NCBI GenBank assembly: GCA_037045045.1
Contig: JBAOHL010000007.1
Coordinates: forward strand, 124,001-188,000
Direction: 5' to 3'
Source: Phosphoribacter sp037045045
Lineage (GTDB): Bacteria > Actinomycetota > Actinomycetes > Actinomycetales > Dermatophilaceae
Length of the DNA: 64,000 bases
Positions 49,760 to 57,787 of the stretch are shown piece after piece (position 1 is the first letter of the stretch; every line of letters starts with the position of its first letter). The notes below the pieces were generated by a model. That model was not told the DNA's origin, made no database searches, and saw nothing but the letters and a program-made list of their open reading frames with translations. The position numbers were made by a program, and so were the translations under genes.

Positions 49760-52234
49760 ATGTCCGCACCCGGTATGCCGCTCGCCCCGGCCCCCGCGGC
49801 CAGCGCGGCGACCCCACCCTCGGGGTCGCCGGCGCCCAGTCAGCACGCCGATCTCGTCATCGGCGGGATGACCTGCGCGTCCTGCGCAGCCCGCGTCGAG
49901 AAGAAACTCAACAAGCTCGAGGGCGTCACGGCCACGGTCAACTACGCCACCGAGAAGGCCAGCGTCGACTTCCCGTCGACCATCGACCTGGCCCGACTCT
50001 TCGCCACCGTCGAAGCCACCGGATACACGGCCGCTCTGCCGGTGCCTCGGACGCCGCCCGCCGATGCGGCGGCGACTCCCGGCGATGCCGCCGCACTCGT
50101 CGACGGCCCGGGCCCCGTCGACGAGACCGCCGCCCTGCGCCAGCGCCTGCTCGTCAGCGCCGCGCTCACTGTGCCGGTCGTCGTGCTCTCGATGATCCCG
50201 GCCCTGCAATTCGACAACTGGCAGTGGCTCGCGCTCACCCTCGCCTCCCCGGTGATCGTCTGGGGTGCCTGGCCCTTCCACCGGGCCGCGGTGACCAACC
50301 TGCGTCACGGCGCGACGACGATGGACACGCTGATCTCGGTCGGCGTCACCGCGGCATACCTCTGGTCGCTGTGGGCGCTGTTCTTCGGGCACGCCGGGAT
50401 GACCGGGATGCGGATGGCCTTCGAACTGCTGCCCAGTCGCACCGAGGCCGGCGAACACATCTACCTCGAGACCGCCGCCGCCGTGACGACGTTCATCCTC
50501 GCCGGCCGCTACGCCGAGGCGCGGGCCAAGCGCCGCTCGGGCGCGGCGCTGCGGGCCCTGCTCGACCTCGGCGCCAAGGACGTCGCCGTCCTGCGCGACG
50601 GCGTCGAGACCCGGATCCCGGTCGGACAGCTGGCGGTCGGCGACGAGTTCGTCGTGCGCCCGGGGGAGAAGGTCGCCACCGACGGCGAGGTCCTCGACGG
50701 GGCCTCGGCGGTCGACGTCTCGCTGCTCACCGGCGAGTCCGTGCCGGTCGACGTCGGTGCGGGTGCTGCCGTCGTCGGGGCCAGCGTCAACACCTTCGGT
50801 CGCCTGATCGTGCGGGCCACCCGGGTGGGGGCCGACACCCAACTGGCCCAGATGGCCCGGCTCGTCGAGGCCGCGCAGAGCGGCAAGGCCCAGGTCCAGC
50901 GGTTGGCCGACCGGGTGTCCGCAGTGTTCGTCCCGGTCGTCATCGCCCTGGCCCTGGCCACCCAGGTGGCGTGGCTGGTGACCGGCCATTCGTGGGTGGC
51001 GGCGTTCACCGCGGCCGTCGCCGTGCTCATCATCGCCTGCCCGTGCGCCCTCGGCCTGGCCACCCCGACCGCGCTCATGGTCGGCACCGGGCGGGGCGCC
51101 CAACTCGGCATCCTCATCAAGGGCCCGCAGGTGCTCGAATCCACCCGCCGGGTCGACACCGTCGTGCTCGACAAGACCGGCACGGTCACCACCGGGCGGA
51201 TGTCGCTCGTCGGCACGTTTGCCGCCCCGGGCGAGGACCCGGCGCGGGTGCTCGCCATTGCCGGAGCCGTCGAGGCGGGCTCGGAGCACCCCATCGCCCG
51301 AGCCGTCGCGGCGGCTGCCCTCGACGCGTCGACTGGCACGCCGGCCGTCGACTCGGCCTCCGCAGTCACCGCCTTCCGCAACCACGAGGGCTTCGGGGTG
51401 ACCGGGCGGGTCGGCGGTCACGACGTCGCGGTCGGGCGGCTCTCGTTCGTCGGTGCGAGGACCGCCGGCCACGCGGGCGCGGTGGCCGCGCCTGGCGCAG
51501 ATCGGGTCACAGGGGCGGACTCGGCGCCGAGAACAGACCAGGCACCGGGCGAGCTCGCGGGCCGGGCGAGCGAGGCTGCCGAAGCCGGCCAGACCCCGGT
51601 CTGGGTGGGCTGGGACGGCGCCGTCCGGGGCGTGCTCGTCGTCGCCGACACGGTCAAGCCGACTTCCGCGCAGGCGGTCGCCCTGTTCCGCGCCAACGGG
51701 TTGCGCCCCGTGCTACTCACCGGCGACCACGCGGACGCCGCGCGCGCCGTCGCGGCCCAGACCGGCATACCGGCAGCCGACGTCTTCGCCGACGTCCTGC
51801 CCGCCGACAAGGTCGCCGCCGTCGCCCGGCTGCAAGCCGGCGGGGCCGTCGTCGCCATGGTGGGCGACGGGGTCAACGACGCCGCCGCCCTCGCCCAGGC
51901 CGACCTCGGCATCGCCATGGGCACCGGCAGCGACGTCGCCATCGAGGCCTCCGACCTCACCCTCGTGCGCGGGGATCTCGTCGGAGCCGTCGACGCCGTA
52001 CGGCTGGCCCGGGCCACCCTGCGGACGATCAAGGGCAACCTGTTCTGGGCGTTCGCGTACAACGTCGCGGCCATCCCGCTCGCCGCGGCCGGCCTGCTCA
52101 ACCCCCTCGTTGCCGGGGCGGCGATGGCGGCCAGTTCGGTCTTCGTCGTCACGAACAGCCTGCGGCTGCGCCGGTTCCGGCCCAGCGACCCGGGCCCCGG
52201 ATCGACCCTCCCGCCACCGGAGCCCGCTCGCTAG
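49760..52234 (+). CDS. copA: Cu(I)-exporting P1B-type ATPase CopA
   Basis: An 824-residue copper pump. One HMA domain has GMTCASC (Cys39, Cys42); the membrane Cu site is IACPCALGLATPTAL (Cys427, Cys429); the phosphorylated Asp471 is in VLDKTGTVTTG; the hinge is GDGVNDAAALAQADLG. SEHPIARAV is the P1B nucleotide-domain motif. A low-complexity insert (about residues 570-615, Ala/Gly/Pro-rich) lies in the nucleotide domain, and the N-terminus has an Ala/Pro-rich lead. A rare ATA Ile codon (51767-51769) forms part of a GTATGCCG octamer. It is in an operon with copZ. Confidence 0.95.
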   Translation: MSAPGMPLAPAPAASAATPPSGSPAPSQHADLVIGGMTCASCAARVEKKLNKLEGVTATVNYATEKASVDFPSTIDLARLFATVEATGYTAALPVPRTPPADAAATPGDAAALVDGPGPVDETAALRQRLLVSAALTVPVVVLSMIPALQFDNWQWLALTLASPVIVWGAWPFHRAAVTNLRHGATTMDTLISVGVTAAYLWSLWALFFGHAGMTGMRMAFELLPSRTEAGEHIYLETAAAVTTFILAGRYAEARAKRRSGAALRALLDLGAKDVAVLRDGVETRIPVGQLAVGDEFVVRPGEKVATDGEVLDGASAVDVSLLTGESVPVDVGAGAAVVGASVNTFGRLIVRATRVGADTQLAQMARLVEAAQSGKAQVQRLADRVSAVFVPVVIALALATQVAWLVTGHSWVAAFTAAVAVLIIACPCALGLATPTALMVGTGRGAQLGILIKGPQVLESTRRVDTVVLDKTGTVTTGRMSLVGTFAAPGEDPARVLAIAGAVEAGSEHPIARAVAAAALDASTGTPAVDSASAVTAFRNHEGFGVTGRVGGHDVAVGRLSFVGARTAGHAGAVAAPGADRVTGADSAPRTDQAPGELAGRASEAAEAGQTPVWVGWDGAVRGVLVVADTVKPTSAQAVALFRANGLRPVLLTGDHADAARAVAAQTGIPAADVFADVLPADKVAAVARLQAGGAVVAMVGDGVNDAAALAQADLGIAMGTGSDVAIEASDLTLVRGDLVGAVDAVRLARATLRTIKGNLFWAFAYNVAAIPLAAAGLLNPLVAGAAMAASSVFVVTNSLRLRRFRPSDPGPGSTLPPPEPAR

Positions 52235-52237
52235 GCT
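52232..52237 (+). promoter_or_regulatory. -10 element placed for a leaderless transcript (alpha/beta hydrolase)
   Basis: TAGGCT, which contains the copA stop codon, ends 7 bases before the ATG at 52245. The intervening CGGGAGC is at most a weak ribosome site. Confidence 0.4.
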
Positions 52238-52244
52238 CGGGAGC

Positions 52245-53000
52245 ATGACGATCCCGCACCGCACCGTCGGTTCCGGCCCCCACCACGTCTTCTGCCTGCA
52301 CGGCTGGTTCGGCTCGGCCGACGGGTGGGGGCTGTTCCCCACCTACCTCGACGGCGAGAAGTACTCCTACCACTTCACCGACAACCGCGGCTACGGGGCC
52401 CGCCAGGGCGAGTCCGGCGACTACACCCTCGACGAGGTCGCCGGCGACATCCTCGCCCTCGCCGACGAACTCGGCGCCGACACCTTCTCCCTCGTCGGGC
52501 ACTCGATGGGCGGCGCCGAGGTGCTGCGCGTGCTGGCCAAGGCCCCGGCCCGGGTACGCAAGCTCGTCGGCATCGCTCCCGTCGGCGCCGAGCCGTCGGC
52601 GTTCGACGACGCCGGCACGGCGCTGTTCTGGGGCGCGGCGGAGAACCGGGCCAACCGGTTCGGGATCATCGACTTCACGACCGGCAACCGGCTCACCTCC
52701 ACGTGGGTCGACTCCGTCGTCGACTGGTCGCTGGCCCACTCGACCGTCGCCGCTTTCGCCGGAGCCCTCGAGGCGTGGGCCAGCCCGGACTTCCTCGCCG
52801 AGGTCGCCGGCAACACGACGCCGATGCTCGTCATCGCCGGCGAGCACGACCCCGCGCTCGGCGAGGCCACGGTCACCCAGACGTGGTCGCCGAACTTCCC
52901 CAACGCGACGATCGAGGTCATGGGCAACGCCGGGCACTACCCGATGTTCGAGACGCCGGTCGCCCTCGCCACGTCGATCGAGCGCTTCCTCGCCGACTGA
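52245..53000 (+). CDS. Alpha/beta-fold hydrolase
   Basis: A 251-residue hydrolase. HVFCLHGWFGS is the oxyanion-hole strand/loop, LVGHSMGGAEVL the nucleophile elbow (Ser87), AGEHDPALG carries the acid, and GNAGHYPMFE the His. The substrate is unknown; esterases and lactonases of this size share the layout. It starts 10 bases after copA and ends 6 bases before the P450, so it may be transcribed with either, but it has no obvious role in copper handling. Confidence 0.88.
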   Translation: MTIPHRTVGSGPHHVFCLHGWFGSADGWGLFPTYLDGEKYSYHFTDNRGYGARQGESGDYTLDEVAGDILALADELGADTFSLVGHSMGGAEVLRVLAKAPARVRKLVGIAPVGAEPSAFDDAGTALFWGAAENRANRFGIIDFTTGNRLTSTWVDSVVDWSLAHSTVAAFAGALEAWASPDFLAEVAGNTTPMLVIAGEHDPALGEATVTQTWSPNFPNATIEVMGNAGHYPMFETPVALATSIERFLAD

Positions 53001-53006
53001 CCCACG

Positions 53007-54389
53007 GTGGCCAGCGACCCCGCGAGCCGGGTCGACGCGGCATACCGGCGCCTCACCGAGGCCGAGCGGGAGGCCACGCGCGTCGTGCACGACCCGGCGA
53101 CGTACGCCCGCGCCGTCCCGTATGCCGAGTTGGCCGCGCTGCGCGAGCGGTATGCCGCGGTGCCGGTGGCCGAGCCCGAGTTGCCCGGGTGGCCCGCCGG
53201 GCCGGGGTACTGGCTGGTGCTGCGCCATGCCGAGGTCGACCGGGTGGTCAAGGACCCGGCGACCTTCTCCTCGGCGCTCGGCGGCACCCAGATCCGCGAC
53301 CCGCGCAGCGCGGAGGACCTCGCGTTCGTCCGCCGGATGATGCTCAACATGGACCCGCCGGAGCACTCCCGGCTGCGCCGGCTGCTCGCCCAGTCGTTCA
53401 CGCCCAAGGCGGTGGCGCGGCTAGAGACGCAGGTGCAGGGCCACGTCGCGGGCATCCTCGACCGGATGCTCGGGGATGGCGCCGAGGGGGAGTGCGACAT
53501 CGCTCGGGACGTCGCCGCCGACCTGCCGCTGCTCGTGCTCGCCGACGTCATGGGTGTGCCGGCGGCGGACCGCTGGCTGATGTTCGACTGGGCGAACCGG
53601 GTCATCGGGTGGCAGGACCCGGACTACCGGGTCAGCGCGGAGTTCGACCCGGCCGGGGCCACGGACCTGGGCCGCGCGGCATACGCCCTGCGGCCCTTGC
53701 CCGGACCGTACGGACTGATGCCCGACCCGCGCTCCCGCGAGGGGATGCCCGACCTCTACGGGTACGCCCACGCCCTCGGCACGCTGCGCCGGGCCGAGCC
53801 GGGCGAGGACGTCATGTCGATCCTCATGAGCCAGCGTGACGACGCGGGCGGGTCGGTGAGCGTCGAGGAGTTCGAGAACCTCTTCTGGCTCTTTGCCGTC
53901 GCGGGCAACGAGACGACCCGCAACGGCATCCCCGGCGGGCTCGTCGGGTTGCTCGCCGACCCGCCCAGCCAGACGGCGCTGCGGGCCGACCCCACGCTGG
54001 TGCCGGGCGCCGTCGAGGAGATGTTGCGCTGGTGGACCCCGGTGATGACCTTCCGGCGCACCGCGACGCGGGCGGTACGCCTCGGTGAGGTCGACCTCGA
54101 ACGCGGGGACAAGGTCGTCGTCTCGTTCGCCTCGGCCAACCGCGATCCGGCGGTGTTCCCCGACCCCGACGTATTCGACATCCGCCGTCCGAACGCCCGG
54201 CGTCACCTCGCGTTCGGCGCCGGCCCGCACGTGTGCCTCGGTGCTCACCTGGCCCGGGTAATGATGGGCACGATGCTCACCCAGGTGCTGGCCCGCACGT
54301 CGTGGCTCGAGTCGGCCGGCGAGCCGGTGTGGCTACAGTCGAACTTCCAGCGCGGGGTCAAGCGGCTGCCGATCCGCTGGCGGCGTTAG
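53007..54389 (+). CDS. Cytochrome P450
   Basis: A 460-residue bacterial P450. The heme ligand Cys410 is in FGAGPHVCLGAHLAR, the I-helix oxygen-activation motif is AVAGNETTRN, the ERR triad Glu is in VEEMLRWWTPV, and MDPPEHSRLRRL is the typical early motif. The general look resembles the CYP124/125/142 group of actinobacteria that oxidise branched lipids and sterol side chains; that substrate class is only a guess. The start is GTG 53007. Redox partners are not encoded nearby. Confidence 0.9.
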   Translation: MASDPASRVDAAYRRLTEAEREATRVVHDPATYARAVPYAELAALRERYAAVPVAEPELPGWPAGPGYWLVLRHAEVDRVVKDPATFSSALGGTQIRDPRSAEDLAFVRRMMLNMDPPEHSRLRRLLAQSFTPKAVARLETQVQGHVAGILDRMLGDGAEGECDIARDVAADLPLLVLADVMGVPAADRWLMFDWANRVIGWQDPDYRVSAEFDPAGATDLGRAAYALRPLPGPYGLMPDPRSREGMPDLYGYAHALGTLRRAEPGEDVMSILMSQRDDAGGSVSVEEFENLFWLFAVAGNETTRNGIPGGLVGLLADPPSQTALRADPTLVPGAVEEMLRWWTPVMTFRRTATRAVRLGEVDLERGDKVVVSFASANRDPAVFPDPDVFDIRRPNARRHLAFGAGPHVCLGAHLARVMMGTMLTQVLARTSWLESAGEPVWLQSNFQRGVKRLPIRWRR

Positions 54390-54409
54390 TTGACGGGGCG
54401 GCGTCGGCC

Positions 54410-54705
54410 GACCCCAACTGCCCCCTGGTGTCAGTTGTCGATGGGTTGGGCTTACTGAACCCGACCGCAACTGCCCCCGGGGGTCAGCTGTCGCTGTGGG
54501 GGGTAGGCCGGTGGGTCCCGACGGTCGCCGGGCTCCGCTGGGCCTGACCGCAACTGCCCCCGGGGGTCAGGTGTCGCTGTGGGGGTAGGCCGGTGGGTCC
54601 CGACGGTCGCCGGGCTCCGCTGGGCCTGACCGCAACTGCCCCCGGGGGTCAGTTGTCGCTGGGTTGGGCTTACTGAACCCGACCGCAACTGCCCCCAGGG
54701 GTCAC
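54410..54705. repeat. Cluster of five 25-base intergenic repeats in larger 83-base units
   Basis: The core GACCGCAACTGCCCCCGGGG continued by GTCAG occurs at 54463-54487, 54546-54570 and 54628-54652 exactly, and with few changes at 54410-54434 and 54681-54705. The core contains a near-perfect palindrome (CTGCCCCC/GGGGGTCAG). Copies two and three are followed by the same 57-58 bases, so 54463-54545 and 54546-54627 are tandem units; copies one and four share a different downstream stretch (TGGGTTGGGCTTACTGAACC). The array fills the 390-base gap between the P450 and the AI-2E-like gene, which converge. No gene is visible in it. Confidence 0.85.
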
Positions 54706-54782
54706 GTGTGGTCGGGTTCAGTGCCCTCGCACCCAGCAGCGTCACACCACTTCGAGGTCGCCACCGACATGACCGCTGAGTC

Positions 54783-55964
54783 TCACCCCGCGACCGGGTC
54801 CGGGCCGGGCCCTTCGAGGGGAGTCCCGGACGCCGATGCGACCGGCATACCGCCCTCGTCCGGGCCGGCGCCCGGGCCGGCACCGGGGTCCAGCCCGGGG
54901 TCCAGCCCTGAGTGAGCGTCGACGTCGACCCGCGACAACAGGTGCTTGCCGACCGCGTTGACCACGGCCGCGGTGGGCACGGCGACCAGGGCGCCGACGA
55001 TACCCGCGACGACCGCACCGGAGGCGACCGCGAGGATGACCGCGAGCGGGTGGACGTTGACGGCCTTGCCGAGCAGGAAGGGCTGCAGCACGTGCGACTC
55101 GAGCTGCTGGACAGCCAGCACGCCCGCGAACATGATCAGAGCCGCGACCGGTCCCTGGGCGACGAGCGCGATGAGGACGGCGACGAGACCGGACAGGAAG
55201 GCGCCGACGATGGGCACGAAGGCGGTGAGGAAGACCAGCGCCCCGATGGCCGCGGCGAAGGGCACCCGCAGGACCAGCGCGACGAGGGTGATGCCGACGG
55301 CGTCGACGAGTGCGACGATGATCGTCGCTCGGGTGAACGCGGTCAGCTGCCCCCAGGCGACGACGCCTGCCGAGGCGACCCGCTCGCGGGCCGAGCGCGG
55401 GAAGAGCCCGACGATCCACGACCAGATCCGCTCGCCCTCGTAGAGGAAGAAGAAGAGCGCAAAGAGCGAGATGAACGTTCCGGCGATGACGTGGGTGGCC
55501 CCCAGCCCGGCCTTCGTGAGCGACCCGCGCAGTCCCTCGCTCGTCGAGACGGCGCGCTTGGCGTCGTCGACCCAGCTGGTGAGCTGGGTGTCGGAGACGT
55601 GGAACGTGTCGCGGACCCACACCCTGATCTGGTCGATCCCGGTAGTCACCTGGCCGGCCATCTCCGAGAGCCCGCCGGTGAGCTGACTGCCGATGAGGAA
55701 GAGCAGCAGGCCGACACCGCCGATGGTCAGCAGCACCGTCAGCCCCGCCGCCGGAGCCTTGCGCCCGAGTCGCGCGCCAAGCCAGCGGTTGACCGGGCTG
55801 AGCATCGCGGCGAGCAGCGTCGCGATGACGATGGGGATGACCGCTTCGGAGACGAATCCGAGCAGGTAGGCGAAGGCGATGACGGCGGCGGCGATAGCCA
55901 GCAGGCGCCAGGCCCACTCGCTCGCCGCGCGTACACCGGAGGGGACAGGATGAGAGGCCGCCAT
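54783..55964 (-). CDS. AI-2E family (PerM/UPF0118) membrane protein
   Basis: A 393-residue protein with about eight transmembrane segments. PIVIATLLAAMLSPVNRWL, GLFPRSARERV and QQLESHVLQPFLLGKAVNVHP are signatures of the AI-2E transporter family; the last is the most conserved. Members export autoinducer-2, act as Na+/H+ antiporters or have no known role, so function stays open. The C-terminal 50 residues are a Gly/Pro/Asp-rich cytoplasmic tail with repeated GLDPG and GAGPG. The ATG is at 55964. Confidence 0.88.
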   Translation of the reverse strand: MAASHPVPSGVRAASEWAWRLLAIAAAVIAFAYLLGFVSEAVIPIVIATLLAAMLSPVNRWLGARLGRKAPAAGLTVLLTIGGVGLLLFLIGSQLTGGLSEMAGQVTTGIDQIRVWVRDTFHVSDTQLTSWVDDAKRAVSTSEGLRGSLTKAGLGATHVIAGTFISLFALFFFLYEGERIWSWIVGLFPRSARERVASAGVVAWGQLTAFTRATIIVALVDAVGITLVALVLRVPFAAAIGALVFLTAFVPIVGAFLSGLVAVLIALVAQGPVAALIMFAGVLAVQQLESHVLQPFLLGKAVNVHPLAVILAVASGAVVAGIVGALVAVPTAAVVNAVGKHLLSRVDVDAHSGLDPGLDPGAGPGAGPDEGGMPVASASGTPLEGPGPDPVAG

Positions 55965-56060
55965 ATGCCAAGGGTATGCCGGGTGGCCACCCCATAGCGT
56001 GCGGGCGGCGGTGCGCCGTCGTCGATTCGCCGCTGCGCCGGCCGGGGTACTCGCGACGAC

Positions 56061-56906
56061 TCAGTCGAGTTCGCCGAGGGCGGTGGCCAGCCGTTCGAGC
56101 AGGACCGGCGGGGAGCCGAGCGGCAGGTTGAGCACGGCGATGTCCGCCCCGGCGTCGCGGTAGGCCGCCGCTTGGGCGACCGCCGCCGCCACGTCGGCAT
56201 CGCCGTCGCCCTGCATGAGGACGTTCACCGAACAGGCGATCTGCGCGGGGTCGCGCCCGACCGCGGCACAGTGCGCCAGCAGCACGTCCTTGAGTTCGCG
56301 CCACTGCTGCGGACTGGTGACGATGGCGTTCCACTGCTGGGCCCATCTCGCGACGGCGAGCAAGGTCCGCTTCGGGCCCTTGCCGCCGATGGTGATCGGC
56401 GGGTGCGGCTGCTGCACTCCCTTTGGCTCGTTGCGGGCCCGGGTGAGCTGGAAGTAGCGGCCCTGGAAGTCCGTGTACTCCTGGCTCAGCAGCCCGATGA
56501 GCACCTGGACTCCCTCGTCGAAGCGGTCGAAGCGTTCCTTCATCGGCGGCAGGTCGATCCCGTATGCCGTGGTCTCCAGTTCGTTCCACCCGGCGCCGAC
56601 GCCGAGCTCGAGCCGTCCGTCGGAGATGACGTCGACGGTGCTGGCCATGTTGGCCAACACTGCCGGGTGGCGGTAGATCATCCCGGTGACCTGACACCCG
56701 ACCCGGATCCGTGAGGTGGCCTGGGCAAGCGCCGCGAGCGTCGTCCACGCCTCCAGGCACGGACCGTCGAGGTCGCCGGTCAGTGGGTAGAAGTGGTCCC
56801 AATGCCACGCGCTGTCGAACAGCGGGATGCCGTCCGCGGCGATCCAGGTGTCGCGCATCCACGCCCAGGTCACATGTTCCGGGCGGGTCTTGACGTGAAA
56901 CCTCAT
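56061..56906 (-). CDS. LLM-class F420-dependent oxidoreductase
   Basis: A 281-residue luciferase-like monooxygenase-fold protein. DHFYPLTGD, IRVGCQVTGMIYRHPAVLANMAST, ELGVGAGWNELE and PPITIGGKGPKRTL are the standard landmarks of actinobacterial F420-dependent enzymes. Cofactor F420 rather than FMN is inferred from family resemblance. The substrate is unknown. It diverges from a small membrane protein across a repeat-filled gap. Confidence 0.85.
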   Translation of the reverse strand: MRFHVKTRPEHVTWAWMRDTWIAADGIPLFDSAWHWDHFYPLTGDLDGPCLEAWTTLAALAQATSRIRVGCQVTGMIYRHPAVLANMASTVDVISDGRLELGVGAGWNELETTAYGIDLPPMKERFDRFDEGVQVLIGLLSQEYTDFQGRYFQLTRARNEPKGVQQPHPPITIGGKGPKRTLLAVARWAQQWNAIVTSPQQWRELKDVLLAHCAAVGRDPAQIACSVNVLMQGDGDADVAAAVAQAAAYRDAGADIAVLNLPLGSPPVLLERLATALGELD

Positions 56907-57004
56907 GGCGGCTCTCCTTCGATGCCGGGCGGACGCGACGATGCGTCATCCTGCCAGGACCGCCCGTCGCCCCCAGGCGTTGACGGAATGCCCCCTCCGG
57001 TGGC

Positions 57005-57167
57005 CGCCGAGCCCCAGGCCCAACCGCCCCCTCCGGTGGCCGCCGAGCCCCAGGCCCAACCGCCCGCTCGGTGATCGCCGAGCCCCAGGCCCAACCGCCC
57101 GCTCGGTGATCGCCGAGCCCCAGGCCCAACCGCCCCCTCCCGGTGGCCGCCGAGCCCCCGGGCGATG
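57005..57167. repeat. Four tandem 35-37-base repeats in a divergent intergenic region
   Basis: Units beginning CGCCGAGCCCCAGGCCCAAC start at 57005, 57041, 57076 and 57111, with a partial fifth at 57148. Units one and four end CCTCCGGTGGC or nearly so; units two and three end GCTCGGTGAT. The array occupies most of the 280-base gap between the F420-type gene (minus) and the small membrane protein (plus). Both strands have open frames across it, but these are a by-product of the repeat. It could be regulatory or simply an expanded minisatellite. Confidence 0.85.
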
Positions 57168-57174
57168 CCATCGA

Positions 57175-57180
57175 TACCCT
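57175..57180 (+). promoter_or_regulatory. -10 element placed for a leaderless transcript (small membrane protein)
   Basis: TACCCT (TANNNT) ends 6 bases before ATG 57187. The intervening GAGGAG touches the ATG and so is too close to act as a ribosome site, which favours leaderless initiation. Confidence 0.5.
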
Positions 57181-57186
57181 GAGGAG

Positions 57187-57699
57187 ATGACCTCGTTCGA
57201 ATGCCGCGTGCCGCAGGCGACGATCGAGCAGATCCCTGATCGAGTTCGTCGGACTCGCAGGGTGCCAAGCGCCCCCGACCCGCATCTCAATGTGCGCGTC
57301 CGTGGTCATCGGCTGACCGCGGCGCTGCCTCAGGGCCGCTCCGGGAACTGCCCGATCCTGCGCGCCACGCTGACGGCGGATGGCCAGGATGTGCTGGTCC
57401 GCGGTCGGATTCGCTGGCCTTTCGATCGTGCTTTCGTGGCTGTTTTTCGGGTCTTCACGGTGGTGTTCGCTGTCCTCTCCGTGGCCTACGCCTGGTCGCA
57501 GCGGGGGGTTGGCCCGGTCCACCTGGTGCTGGTCCCCTCTGCTGTGGCGTTCTGGATGGTCGGCGGCAGGTTGGCCAAGGCGGTGCGCCAGGCGGGGCCA
57601 CGTGAGATGGCGATCATCGAGCGCCAGCTGCTCGCCCGCCTTGGGGTGTCCGCCATCGACGGCGTTGCCGACGCGCAGGCCCGGCCCGAGCCGCGCTGA
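57187..57699 (+). CDS. Small membrane protein, function unknown
   Basis: A 170-residue protein. Residues 1-80 are polar and rich in Arg (RVRRTRRVPSAPD), with GNCPILRATLTADGQDVLVR; two hydrophobic segments follow (AFVAVFRVFTVVFAVLSVAY and VHLVLVPSAVAFWMVGG), then a short tail. I recognise no family. The ATG was chosen by its position after the TACCCT element; the frame is open further upstream only through the tandem repeat. Confidence 0.6.
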   Translation: MTSFECRVPQATIEQIPDRVRRTRRVPSAPDPHLNVRVRGHRLTAALPQGRSGNCPILRATLTADGQDVLVRGRIRWPFDRAFVAVFRVFTVVFAVLSVAYAWSQRGVGPVHLVLVPSAVAFWMVGGRLAKAVRQAGPREMAIIERQLLARLGVSAIDGVADAQARPEPR

Positions 57700-57774
57700 C
57701 TGTGCGCCACGTCGGCGACTCTGCCGCCGCCCCCCTGCCAGGGCCGCCCTTCGCCGGGAGCCGCGAGGCCGCCC

Positions 57775-57780
57775 TAGGGT
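57775..57780 (+). promoter_or_regulatory. -10 element placed for a leaderless transcript (aminotransferase)
   Basis: TAGGGT ends 7 bases before ATG 57788; the intervening GGGCCGC is not a Shine-Dalgarno sequence. Confidence 0.5.
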
Positions 57781-57787
57781 GGGCCGC

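Noticed and set aside
54410..54705. CRISPR array
   Set aside because: Repeats are few, imperfect and partly adjacent; intervals are themselves repeated rather than unique spacers, and there are no cas genes.
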